Part shown: in pieces, positions 47,147-59,012 of the stretch
Layout of the letters: each line of letters begins with the position of its first letter
Position numbering within the stretch: the stretch's first letter is position 1
Source of the DNA: Neurospora intermedia
Taxonomy: Eukaryota; Ascomycota; Sordariomycetes; Sordariales; Sordariaceae
Assembly: GCA_037102815.1 (NCBI GenBank)
Contig: BTPP01000010.1
Coordinates: forward strand, 186,001 to 250,000
Length of the DNA stretch: 64,000 bases
Reading direction: 5' to 3'
Program-made: the position numbers and the translations under genes
Notes under the pieces: model-generated
Database searches by the model: none
The model's input: only the letters and a program-made list of their open reading frames with translations
What the model was told of the DNA's origin: nothing

Positions 47147-47717
47147 ATGTTAATTACACCTCAAGAGTCCCACCTGATTTCCGTGCGCGCGGGGCAGGGC
47201 GATCTTGCTGGACTTGCCGTTTTCGTCAAAAGTCTTGCTCAGCGGGAAAAGGTGACCGAAGCAGAGGTCTTGATCTCGTGCAAGGACGACTTCCAGAGAA
47301 CGGCGGCGCATATTGCAGCTCAGCTGGGACAAAGATGCAAGTCACTCGAGCCGCCAACGCACTGCCAACTGAACATTCCCCCCCCTCATGCTTTTTTCCT
47401 GTTGTTACGATAGAGACTAATGGAGCTTATCGGTGTCAGCTTCAATCGAGACATTGGCAGCCCTGCTCGACTCAAAAGAGGACAAGACCACTTATTTCAA
47501 CATGGCGAATCGCTTTACGGGCGACCGGCCGGTCCATACAGCAATGCGTTTTGGCTACCTTGAGGTCTTGAGAACACTGGTCACGCATGGCGCTGACCCG
47601 ACAGCCAAAAACCGATTCGGAGATACGGTATTGGACTATCCGGGAGAATATGAGATGGACGAGGTCAAGAGCATTGTCGACGAATACAGGGCAAGGGTTC
47701 CACAGACCACGGCATGA
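47147..47717 (+). CDS. Small ankyrin-repeat protein
   Basis: Two exons (47147-47336 and 47440-47717) give 155 aa. The start is MLITPQESHLISVRAGQGD. At least two ankyrin-type units are visible: a degenerate one at DDFQRTAAHIAAQLGQ (about 47-62) and a clear one at GDRPVHTAMRFGYLEVLRTL with VTHGADPTAKNRFGDTVLDY (about 90-130). The protein ends in a charged helix (EMDEVKSIVDEYRARVPQ). The only donor that keeps the frame is GCAAGT, so this would be a GC-AG intron joining R to SSIETLAALL. Such small ankyrin proteins act as binding partners, but the partner is unknown. Confidence 0.75.
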
Positions 47718-48182
47718 GTACGTTGACAAGGGAAGAGAAGACAGCAAGTATGTATCAAAAGAAAGCATCAAGAAGTTGGTACCGCCTTCTAATCGAGCGG
47801 AAATCGAGCAATGAGCATGTATTTTCGGAAGGCCCAAACACACCACGTTCCCTATCTGCCGGTTCAGTTGTCCACTGATCCTCCTTCCTACACTGGCAGG
47901 CTGGGTCTCTCGTGCTGAATCGAGAAGGCGGTCGTCTCCAAGGCTTGGAACTGACGTCAAGAACGGGCCAAAGGGAACATGTACTGGGGGTGCTCTCCTT
48001 CCTTTTGAGTGAAGATGGAGAAAAGCAAAATTGATGTTTTTTTTTAGTGTACTGCCCAATATCCCTTCGCGATCTCGTCGTGCGTCAGTTTTCAAAGAGC
48101 AAGCATCATTCCGAAGACGGGCTTTTGGCTGAACACCCTGCATAGTACTCAAATTTGATATCAATTCGACCTCTCCTCCGTC
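47718..48182. other. Short spacer
   Basis: 3' flank of the ankyrin gene and promoter of the next gene on the same strand; nothing else recognised. Confidence 0.55.
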
Positions 48183-49246
48183 ATGACTTCGACACTTGTA
48201 GCCACTCGCTCGAGGATCCCGATCTTCCGCGCCGCGAGACTCGCCAGTATCCCGATTACGAGGCCAAGATTAGCACCACTCAGTATAAAGATACATCTGG
48301 TGAAGATGGTGGACAAACCTGCTTCCACAGTCCGCAACGAGATCGAAGCTGTCCCGACCAGTATGCAGCAACTAGCGGTTTCCAACACCTTGATTCTCGA
48401 AGCCCCCGGTGTCGACTTGACCCCGTACAACAAGATTCTTGTCGGCGCTGTACTAGATGTAAGACTGCCTCCCAAACCAAACAGCTAAGCCCAAGCCCAC
48501 TTCCTCGGTGCTAACTGCCATATCTTCGCACCAGCTCTTCGAAGGAAAGCCTACCCTTAAGCACCTGTCCCTCTGGAATCCTGATGCCACTTTCGTCGAC
48601 CCTATAACCACGGCACAGGGGTACAATCGATATGCCGCACAGTGGTATGCCCTTGCGCAAGTGCTCAGTCCCGTTAAAATCCAATCCCACGAGGTCGTCT
48701 CATCCGGGAATCCGATCGAGATCAAGCTCCACAACAGATACACTTTGCCGCCAATCAACAAAACACAGGATATTCACAGCTTGGTCAAGATTTGGGTGGA
48801 TGGCAATGGCAAGATAGCTAGAGTGGAGGACAGGTGGGATGGGGAGTTGCCTGATGGAGCGCTCAATGAGGTATGCCCATATGTATCTGGCAAAGACAAA
48901 CCCAAATACCCTTGACTAACACACGGATGTCTTTCGTCTAACAGACAGTGTTTTGGTTTGCCAAGGCCGTGATGCGAAAGATGAAGAGTCTGCTGGATGC
49001 TGCATTCCGGGTATATTGCAGTGCAGCTTGGTGGCTACTTCCTATTGTGGTATGCTCCGATACATTGGCTATGATGCACAAGTCACTCAGAGTTTTCTAA
49101 CGTAATTTTCATGTTAGGCTTTCCGAAAGGCATTCGCAATGGCCATACCCGTGATTGTCAAGGTCCCCAGGACTGAGGAAGAGGACATTCAGATGAGGGC
49201 CATATTGGAAGGGTTCCAAGACAAGAAGGAAATAACAATTCAATAG
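48183..49246 (+). CDS. NTF2/SnoaL-like fungal protein, possibly mitochondrial
   Basis: Four exons: 48183-48458, 48535-48870, 48945-49049 and 49118-49246. All introns are in phase 0 with GTAAGA or GTATGC donors, giving 281 aa. The start MTSTLVATRSRIPIFRAARL is rich in Arg and Thr with no acidic residue, like a mitochondrial presequence; a second ATG at 48306 (MVDKPAST) would give 240 aa. The core (about 60-205) has the outline of an NTF2/SnoaL-like cone: LFEGKPTLKHLSLWNPDATFVDPITTA-type start, then HSLVKIWVDGNGKIARVEDRW as the last strands. A C-terminal amphipathic or membrane-associated part follows (AAFRVYCSAAWWLLPIVAF). The family call is moderate, and the substrate or partner is not known. 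Confidence 0.75.
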
Positions 49247-49758
49247 TCTGCTTAAAGCAACTTGGAGGGAACTTGAGCAACAACAAACAACGGCACCTAC
49301 ACAAAATTTGGTGCTGAGGTTTCTTGTCCGCAGCCTGGTAGACTGCGGCTACATATTTGCCATTATTTGACAGCATCAGCATGTTCAGATAGAAGTTCCG
49401 TTTTGAGAATGTGCCGGCAGCATCTCTAAATGATTAGCTTGTTTTGGAGTGCATTGAGCACTCTCGGGTTTTGAATCTATGTTTTCACAGGTGGATGCGG
49501 CCACTAACACGGGCACATAGTGTACCACTAGAGGTATACACAGCATTGTTCGCCAGTCAGTTTTTCTTCTCAACTTCTGAGGTCAGTGCTTGTACTTGAT
49601 CGTTACTAGTCCTTGTTGACCATCATCTGACTTTACGCAATCTCCCAGGAGACTAGGTATCAACAGTCAAATGCATCCGGTTCGTATGTAAGTCTTTAAT
49701 TTATAAGCATCGTGACCCTGTTTGCTAACTGTGAAGAAAACAAAGGCTTGAGCTGACT
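49247..49758. other. Spacer between convergent genes
   Basis: About 0.5 kb; nothing recognised. Confidence 0.55.
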
Positions 49759-51984
49759 TCATGATGCCCTCCTTTCGGCAGCGTCGTACAAAGCTTGTAT
49801 ATCACTCTGCCACTGCGTAACATTAACTCTCACCACGCGACGGTCATACGTTACCAAACCGTTTACCTCGCCTTCCACATCCGTCGTCTGTGTATACACA
49901 GCGCCGCTACACGCATATCGTTCCACCTGGGCGCGCAACTCGCCAAGCAGTTCGTGGGTGCGGTAGTTGTACGAATCTAGGTCTGGACTGATCTCATATG
50001 TCTCTGGAATTGTGGCTATTGCTTTGGGGTCGGGCCAGAGGCTGGATTCGGGGGCAAGTCTGTTAGTCATGAAATCATCCCAAGGGGAGAAAGAGGAAGG
50101 CGTCTTACTTTTTGGAATCCGGAACGTGTCCAACTCCTCCGAATTCACCTTGGAAGCCGATTCTGTTGGGGTCGTAAGGCGTATTGGGGCTACTATAGAA
50201 GGGTGTACCGCACTCAGGGCTGGCGTAATGGTGGTTGTCGTGGAAATCCCCAGCTCCATGGTCGAACCAGCCAGTTACCGAATCGATCAGTCTGGTCGGG
50301 TCAAGCGCGCGGATGGCATCAGTGATATGAAATTCTGGGTAGTTGCCGTTATCGCGGATTTGACCCCAGCCCTCGTTGTAGATTACCCAAGTTATGATAC
50401 TGGGGTGGCTCTTGAACTGGTTCACCATAACGCTGAGCTGACGCTCAAACTCGGCCTGTTGGGCGGGGGTGGGAAAGTCAGTTGCCAGACTTTCCGCTGG
50501 GCGCATGGAGGGCATGTCTTGGATAACAAGGAGGCCAAGCTTGTCGCAGGCGTAGTAGTAAAGCTGGGGCTCAACTTTGATCTGGTTAAACATGTGAGTA
50601 CTCGCATCTCCAGTCTTTGTCATCATTGATGGTCAACCGCAACTCACATGTTTCCGAACCATGTTCATCCCCAGACTTTTGATCAGATCAAGATCGTATA
50701 GCATGGCCTCCTCGGTCGGAGGCAGGTAGATTCCATCTGGCCAGTATCCTTGGTCCAGGGGCCCAAACTGAAAAACGAACTTGCCGTTCAGGAGCGGGCG
50801 TTGGATCCCGTTCACCACTCCCTTTGAGATCGTCCTGAAACCGGTATAACTTGTGATTTGGTCGTCGCCCATTGTCACGCTGATGTTGTATAGCGTTGGA
50901 GAGTCGGGCGACCATAGCTTGGGATCGGGGACCTGAAATGAGAACTCTTGGTCTGACGAGGCATCGTGGATGGCGACTTCGGCGCCGTTTTCAAGGATCG
51001 AAATCTTCACCGCAGTCGTGGTCTTGCTGCTGGAGTACACCGTCATGGTCACTGGAAACACCGTCAGTATAAACCTCGAATGGATCCCAGGCCGGTTACC
51101 TTACCATTCCCTTCCATATCTGCTGATACATCCAGGTCCCCAATATAGTTATCACTTGGGACACTCTCCATCCAAACAGACTGCCAAATCCCTGTGCACG
51201 GGGTATAAAAGATATGCGACGGTGTCCTCGTCTGCTTCCCATGCGGCGTGTAGAAGCCCGGCTCATCGGTCGGGTCCCGAACAACAACCTGCAACTCGTT
51301 CTTCTCTCCGTCATTCTTCAACGCATTCGTCGCATCAACCGTAAATCGGAAATACCCGCCCACATTATGTCCTAGCTTTTTGTCGTTCACGTAAACCACC
51401 GCCTCATAATCGACTGCTTCAAAGTGTATCAACACCCTTCTCCCCGTCTCGTTCATCCAATTATCTGGGAACTCCAGCGTCCGCTTGAACACCATGCCGG
51501 TCACGTTCATCTCTTGGATCCCACTGAATCCGCTCTCGATGCACGAGGGGATCAGCGTCTCTTTCTCTTCTGCCGGCGTCCCTCCTCCTCCGTCGTAACC
51601 TCCTTCTACTTCCACATCAGGGGTAAGAGTGCTAATATCTACACTCATTCGCGCCGATGACGCAAAGTGAAGATTCTGGTAACGCCATATTCCGTTCAGG
51701 CTCTGCCACCACTTGTCGTCTCGCTTCAGCTGCGGGCGTGGGTGCTGCGGCCAGTGCTTGGACGGGTCGGCGCCCACCGAGGCCGTCCATTCGGTGCTGA
51801 GGAGGGCAGGCTGAGGCGCGTAGGGCTGTGGTTGGTTTTCTCCGCTTCCGTCGGGGCCGTTGGGGATTTTGGGCAGGTTCGCCGCGCCTTGACGAATAGC
51901 GGATGCGTGGGAGAGGGGAGTAAAGAGGGTGAGGAGGGAGAGGGATAGGGAGAGGAGAGAGAGGGGTGCCATCGTGGTCTTCAT
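49759..51984 (-). CDS. Secreted glycoside hydrolase family 2 enzyme (beta-galactosidase/glucuronidase-like)
   Basis: Four exons: 51105-51984, 50648-51051, 50581-50109 and 50059-49759 read on the - strand, giving 685 aa. The N-terminus has a signal peptide (LLSLSLSLLTLFTPLSHASA). Domains follow the GH2 order: a sugar-binding jelly roll (about 85-290, with GIWRYQNLHF, VYVNDKKLGHNVGGYFRF and TGIWQSVWME), an immunoglobulin-like domain (about 295-385) and a TIM barrel from about 390. The acid/base is Glu498 in WVIYNEGWG and the nucleophile is Glu574 in FQGEFGG. Both are present, so the enzyme should be active on beta-linked galactose, mannose or glucuronic acid in plant or microbial polymers. The C-terminal domain of long GH2 members is absent, which is usual for this fungal subgroup. 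Confidence 0.9.
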
Positions 51985-54000
51985 GCGGTTAACCCTTCAA
52001 CGTTGCCGGTCGCTGGGAATGTGAGAGGTTGCGGGAAGAACGAAGCTCTTGGATTCAAATCTCGAAACCGGTTGGAGGTTAAGTATACATATGTCTGATA
52101 CCAGCTATATCGATCGGTTTGCAATAGGCCCCGCCACTCTTGAGACAAGATGGGATGGCATATGTTGTTGGCCAACGCCCAGGTACATGGCGTACTGGCG
52201 AAGCATCAGGCAGGGCGACGGGTTACTCGACTCATGCCGGTCAGATACACAACTTCGCTTCTTTCCAAGATCGTCGGTCAGGGGATCCGTTGACAAGGCT
52301 TACCTACATACAGACCATTGGAAGGATGATGAGCCCAGACTTTGTGATCTTGAAGATCTGCATCTTTATTTGCCCTATCCAATTGCCGGGATCAAGTGCA
52401 GTCTTTCCTTTTCGTGGGGAAGGCAACTGAATAACACCGTCTTTCTTGATGGCCAAGCATGACAATGGAACCAAACATTCCATCTCAACGAAATGATGAT
52501 GGATCATGGGGTGTCAGTTCTGGAACTTCCAAGACTACGGCAGTCAGTCAATTAGTCATGTCAGTCGAAAGCAGCTCGGCCGAGAAACGGTCAACCGCAG
52601 ACTCGTATAAGAGAATGTGATGACACTGCCCAGACAAAGAAAAGCAAGCGAGTGACTGGACTACCAGAAAAGAAGAAAAAAAATCCTACGTTGTTGTTCA
52701 ATGGTGATACCCAGTTTATGTTGTGCTTCGACGGTGATGCTGTGGTGTTGTGTTGTGGTTGCGTTGCAGGATATAACGGCATGTGCAGTCTCTTCGCTCA
52801 ACCACTCTCCTTAGCAGCGTCACGAGACACACACAAGATGGTTTCGCCAAGAGGTACGCATTTTACCACTTCTACTCTTTCGTAAGACATTCATCAAAGG
52901 CGCTAGCTAGGAAAATGAGGAGAGAATTCCATTGGATTGGTTCCTCTTATGCAGAAGAGGGAGATGTCCTATAAGCATGAAGTCGCCGCTTTTTATGATG
53001 CAATACCGTTACGTTGAACAGCCCTTCAGTTTAGACATTGGGCAAGATTAAAACAATAGAAGTTTGTTTGCCTTGCTGAACGCTACCTTAAACAACCTAG
53101 GCTGAGGTTACAGTCCATGCTTACACGCAACCCTTTTCCACGTTCAGTCATACCTATATACTACAATAATGGTCAAAAAATACGTCACCCCTTACCCCAT
53201 TGGAGATGTGGTTGAGGGTGTCACTAACCTATTTTTTGACTATGAGTTCACCTACCCTTTTCTTTGTAAACCAGGGAGATTGAATCACGGCTCTACCAAG
53301 ATACATGCCAGCCTACCTCAGTGGATGCGTGACCAAAATTTCAAGTTTATGCAATCAGACCAGGCGGGAAGGTAGGTCTGCATGCATGCTCTTTCACAAC
53401 CATGGGGGAGATACATACCTAATATTTGCTTGGCACTTTTGCAGGCCGTTACTCCATAGAGGTACCTGAGGTAGGTATGTACCAACTACGTACGCCCAAT
53501 TTGAAAGACCCCGGGAAACAACTCCGACAGCGTAAGGTCCGGACACATGGGGAAAAAAAACCGAACAATTCCGCACTTCGGACTTATGTACATACATCCA
53601 AACAATGTCTCACTTTACCACGGCTCGCTTTGATACGACTAATTATAAGCGATTCGGCTCCCTTGGCTTCTTTTCCCCAGAAAACCCAAAAAAGTGAGAC
53701 ATTCCCACATGCTCTAGTCTAGACTACTCCGCATGTCCGCAGGTTGTGCGTAACGTACTACCTACCTCTATGTACTACGGCTCTTAAACCCGCACGCAGT
53801 ATGACGATGAAGAATAGCGGCGGCCGGCGGGGCATTGAATATCACTGAGCAGTGGTCTCTGTGTGGTTCGGGACACGTGGTCAGGCATTGAAAATTAATT
53901 GTCTATCGAGGGAGGTCGATGGCAATTAGTGGAGATGGTGTTGTTGTACGGAGACTTAGATGTCGGCAGGTGTCGTTGAACAGTGTTGGTCTGCCGCTTT

Positions 54001-54049
<49 letters not shown>

Positions 54050-54344
54050 CCCTGATCTGTGATCTTAGATGGAAACAGTGATAGGGGGTAGCTGGGTGAG
54101 TTGGTTTGAACGTGAGCAAACTACGGAATGATATACGAAAGTGCCTGGCTAGGTACGTTGTTCAGCACACTTTGTGGTGAACTTCATGATCAGTGGGAAT
54201 GTGTTTGTGAGGGAAGACAAATCAGTTTGTCTTTCGCCTTCAAGGCTATCTAGGAAATGATCCATGTATGCCCTCATACCTGTAGCCAATAAAGGAAACC
54301 AAGACGGCCCCATCATTCATGTTGTCCTTGCCTACCTACCCTCC
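51985..54344. other. 2.4-kb gene-free spacer
   Basis: No gene recognised. Holds the long poly-T run and TACCTAC/GTAGGTA-rich patches near 53460-53480 and 53755-53775. Confidence 0.5.
54002..54049 (+). repeat. 48-base poly-T run
   Basis: Uninterrupted T from 54002 to 54049. It could be the A-tail of a short retroposed sequence on the - strand, but no SINE- or LINE-like body is seen next to it. Assembly length is unreliable in such runs. Confidence 0.9.
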
Positions 54345-57300
54345 TTACAAACACGCCTTAAGCTTCTCCACAAGCTCCTCAACAGACACGACTCCCTTCT
54401 CGGAGCTCTTGGTAAGCTCACTCTTCAACCACTCCCTAGCCTTATCAGCCAACATCTCCCACTCATCCCGCTCCTCCACCAACTTGGCCTCCAAATACGC
54501 CAACACCAAAGCTGTGGCAAGCATGTCCGTGTTCGGCATCGACACTCCATAGCGCTCCTCGACTTTCTCCTCCGTCAACTGGGACTGCCCCAAAATATCG
54601 AGCAACTTCTCTGTCCATGGCCATGAGCCATCAAAGTGCTGGAGGCTTACGAGGGCTTCGAGAGGCTCGAGAGGTGTCGCCGTCTCAGGTTCGACTTGGG
54701 CGGAGTCTGTTAGGTTGGTCAGCAAACTGGACTCTGGGGGAAAAAAATAGTAGAGTAGGGATTTGGTGCAGGGGATGGGGATCAGGGTAGGCTGAAAACT
54801 TACCTGAGCTGTTGGAGACTGGGAAGCCGAAAAGATGAGCTCCTGGAATCCTACGGGAAACTGCTGGGGCGCCGAAGCGTCCACCTCCAAAGCTATTGGA
54901 GGAAGTGGCTCCGAAGGCTGTAGTTGAGCCCATCCTTGCTGCTGTAGTCACATATATGTCGTTAGAATCAAATTCACAAGTAGATGCAGGCAGCTTAGCT
55001 TCCAATGGAATAAAGTAAGGGGATATGTCAGAATCAGGAGCAGAAGAGGATGAAATAGGAGCAGAGTACAAAAGATTTCGTGAAGAGATATTGAGTTGAT
55101 CAGAAAGTGATTGACCACAGTAGAGAGCATTTGGTGCAGGACAAGGAGACATGGACATATCAAAAGAAGGGTGGTCCGCCAGATTGGAATACAAAGCGGT
55201 CGCCGACAAACAATTAGAGGAAATGGACTTGCCGTTTTTCTTTCCAGGTGGACTTGCCATAGAAAGTGAATAATCTGCTAGCGGAGCCGGATTTACACTA
55301 AAGAGCGCCGAGCCAGGAGGCGATGCCGGGGAGTATGAAGGCGATGCCGGGGAGAATGGAGCAGGCATTCTTTGAGTATCAAAGAAGCATGTCTCGACCA
55401 CATTTTCCGTAGGAGACGAAGCTAAACGAGCAGAGAAGCGCCCCATTCTTCGCGACCTGACGACAGGCTGAGACCCAAAACTCTCAGAAGACTTGTCCGA
55501 GGCGGCTCCAGAAACTCGCTGGACCACTTCGTGCTCCGTCCGATCTTTCTCCTCTACCGCGACATAGCTGCACCACTTGCTGCCCACCTGAAAAGTGACC
55601 CCGAGCCTGACGGCCTCTCGCTCCACCATATCAGAGAAGCGGCCCTCGTACTTATCCTTGAGCAGCTTCTGCTCGGGATCACTCGAATCCGTCGCGTGGT
55701 ATATCCAGCCGCGACCTTCTTCGAGTTCCTGTACCGCTTTGCGGGCGGCGAGCTGGTGGATTGTTTGGCCCTTCTCCTCCAGCACGGCGACTGGGATCTC
55801 AAGCTCGAGGGGCCCGTGGGCGGAAGTAGCGCGGAGGATAACTGATTTGGGTGTTTTCTGTGCTGTGCTAGGGGAAAGCAGCAGGTACACGCTAGTCCTG
55901 ATGAAAGGGTAGAGCGGGGGGATGGTGAAAGGCGCTTGAAGGATTGTTGGTTCGGGGACTGGGGGAACGTGAGAGAACTTTTCTCCCAGAGATAAGTCCG
56001 CGTCGGCATCGGGCATCTCGATATCGAGATCGACTGAGGCGTCAAAGAGGGAAATCGGTTTGACTGGCTCGTTTGGCTTGTCAGCGCCATCTGCGAGACG
56101 GATGGCCAAAGCATCGGAGACCTTTTCGACGATTTCAAAATCGTCCATTTCCTCATCGATGGTCTTCGCTCCGGCGTTAGAGTCCTTGGCGTACTTGATC
56201 TCCAAGGTGTAGTCCTTGATATGAGGAGTCAGACCCGCCTTGAGCATCCTGACTACCTTGGCGTTCATCTTCTCGCTGTCGGTAACGGACTGCGCAAACC
56301 CATTGCCAGCACGAGCGGCACCTTCGATGAGAGCATGACTAACATCATTGCCAATTCCCAAGGTAAACAAGCGGATTGCGCCCTGGGACTCAGACACCTT
56401 CTTGTTGATCATGGTGAACAAGTGCTCCTGGTTCCAGATCTCGCCATCAGTGAGCAAGAAGACTTCCAGGTCCATGTCTTTGTAGCGCTTCTCGAACGCA
56501 GCTTCGAGTGGTTGATACATCTCGGTGCCTCCCAAATCGGCATCCATCCGACTCACGTAGTCCATTGCTAGCCTGAGGCTCTCATGGTCATACGACCGAG
56601 AGCCATCACTGAACAGAAACTCGTAAGTGGAACCGAATGAGCAAATGTTGAACTTGGCGCCCACGGGGATGGACTTTAGGAAAATTCGAAGAGCAGACTT
56701 GAGGCCTTCGATTCTAGCACCACCCATGGAGCCAGAGCGGTCACAGACAAAGACGATCTCGGGGCGTGTTGAGGGTAGATTGAACTTTGGCACCAGTGTC
56801 GCCATCAAAGCCCGCTGATGGGGAATATCAGTGTGTGTCTCAAGCAGAGCAATCGGATTGCCGGTGTTGGTGGCAACTACTTGCAGGATGAAATCCTGGG
56901 CAAGCTCTGCGGTGCCAAGGGCAAGGGTAGCGGAGGCTTTCTGCAATGACATATCAGTGCCGGCAGCTGCTCCAGAGGAGGTGTGACCGATGGTGACGGA
57001 GATGGGATGGGACGGGACTGGATGCTCTTGATGTTTGAGCCCCCCGGCGTCTCAACATCGACAGTGATCTGGATGCCAGACTTGGTAACGGCTTGGGGCG
57101 CATCGAGAAGGGTACCAGGGAAATCACCGTAACGAGGAGCAACAGAAGTTGGAATGGTGTAGCGGATCCCATCCACCCCGGCGTCATTCTTCAGCTCACC
57201 CAGATAAGTGACCTCCACCTTGAGAGAAGCACCAGCAGGGACGTTGCCGACGGTGGTGGTGAAGACATCACTAGCATTGGGAAGCTGTTCCAGCAGTCCG

Positions 57301-57641
57301 GCGGTTTCGCCCCTGTCGATGGCTTCCTGGTACTGTTTCCGTGCCTCATAACGCTCCTTGACGACTCCACGAATTACACGGTCTTCGTTGATAGTGCAGA
57401 CAAAACCAACGACGGAGACGCCATCATACAGCGGGAATGTGTACCTCAGCTCCGGGATGCTCTTCTCGGCAGAGGGGTTGACAAATGTCTGCGTCAGAGT
57501 GGTTCTGCTTGACGAGCCTACAATGTGCGTGGAGACGGAGAGTTCTAGTTGGGGGAGATAGTGTCTTTGGATAGTCCAACTATTGACGGCTTCAGTGTAG
57601 TAAAGACCAGTAACATGGCCATGGCTAGTATGACGGTACAT
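54345..57641 (-). CDS. VIT plus von Willebrand A domain protein, frame broken once
   Basis: Two exons (54804-57641 and 54345-54733, GTAAGT donor and CCCAG acceptor) would give 1075 aa if the frame were whole. The VIT domain covers about 25-150 (TLTQTFVNPS, LRYTFPLYDGVSVVGF, YEARKQYQEAIDRGETAGLLEQ). The vWA domain is at about 295-470 with metal-site motif DRSGSMGG and LTDGEIWNQEHLF. A Ser/Pro-rich region with FSPASPSYSPASPPGS repeats follows, then a C-terminal helical VIT/vWA-associated domain (LQHFDGSWPWTEKLLDIL). This matches the fungal inter-alpha-trypsin-inhibitor-like family of unknown cytosolic role. Between IKSIQS and HPISVTIGH (around 57014-57016) the frame shifts by one base; see findings. 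Confidence 0.85.
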
Positions 57642-59012
57642 TTCAGGTCTTGTTGAGCCGAAAGGCCTGGTGTGATAAAGAGTAGGCGTTGAGATGATTG
57701 TATGGGGTACTTGTTGATTGGGGAAGTCTGAGATGCCGCGCTGTGGAGGAGATCAACTGGGGAGGGAAGGATGATAGCAGCAAGAAAAGATGAGGAGTTG
57801 AAGGAGTCTGACTAGAAAGAAGTAGAGACTGGACATCGTTCTCGATCATTATATACCCGTTTTCATTCACTTCAGACATATTCTGTTGTATGTGTACCGG
57901 TGACAAATGATTGCCATCTTTCCTTCGTCCCAGGTATTCTTGGCATATGTTTGCCCAGCTGCAATGCACTTGGCCGGTAACATGTTCTACCAATCACGCA
58001 GTCACTAGCTGCCGCCGGCAGAAAGCGACAGCTGTCAGGCATGGCTTAGACGGGAAATACTCCGCTTTTACAATCATGGAGCTAGGCAGCAATGAACAAC
58101 GGCAGTGTTCTATGGGCTCCCTCCTATGCACTGCCATGAGACTTGGGGTTAGACAGCATCGCTACCGTATAAACTCGGTCCGTAGATTTTCAGCTTCACA
58201 AGGCAGTTAGGTATAGTGAGTCATACATATGCCTGCCGAAAAAGAAAAAAAAAAGGAAAATCGTGAGGGAGATGTTGTCGCTTCCCGGAGCACTGTAGAT
58301 TTTATCCTTTTGTTGCTCTGTCTTTTGCACCTGTTTTCTTAAGGGCGCTGGAGGGTCGAAACATTCAGAACCACCATCTTGCATACAAATCCTGGTGGGC
58401 GTGAATACTTAAGGGATAGCCTCAGGAGCCAGATGATGATGGTGATGAGAGGTCAGAGGGCAAGGAGCAGTCACAATACATGAACGTTTGTGTTTTGGCC
58501 ATTCGAAGAATTTGAATTAAGTTTTTGTACCTAGAATCCCCTCCAGGGGAAAAAAGCAAGAGAGGGTATCATGATCCGTGAGTGTACTGGTATTACATGC
58601 AGTAAGAATGGAGGAATGTGTTGAGACCCGGTAACGAGAGGGAGAGAGGAAGATGCCTTCTCCTTCTCTTCGGTGCTGTGTGTGTGCTCGTGCTCGTAGG
58701 CCCCCTTCTAGTAAAGATTCCCTTCCGACATGCGAAGAGATAAAGTGGTCCTGGCCCTAGCCAGATGTAGCGAGAAAGTACCCTTACAAACCCATATTCC
58801 GACCCAATCCGTTCGCTCGCTTTGAGATCATTCGTTAAAGGATTACATATCCCTTCTGTACACATAATGTTGCCGTTCGTTGTTGTGTTATGCTTGTTGG
58901 CGTTTGCCCTGTGGGTTCCCTGTTCCACAAAACCTCAGACCGTGCTAAAACAGCACAGCTATCACGTCAACCGTCTCATCTCGGACTCCGAGGTATGGAG
59001 ACCAGTTGTAAT
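57642..59012. other. Gene-free spacer
   Basis: Promoter of the VIT/vWA gene and 3' flank of the PAP2-like gene; no other gene recognised. Confidence 0.5.
57849..57855 (-). promoter_or_regulatory. Possible TATA box of the VIT/vWA gene
   Basis: TATATAA on the - strand about 210 bases before the ATG at 57641. Confidence 0.35.

Noticed and set aside
47472-48164. 230-codon - strand frame over the end of the ankyrin gene
   Set aside because: No recognisable domain, and it overlaps the well-supported ankyrin exon.
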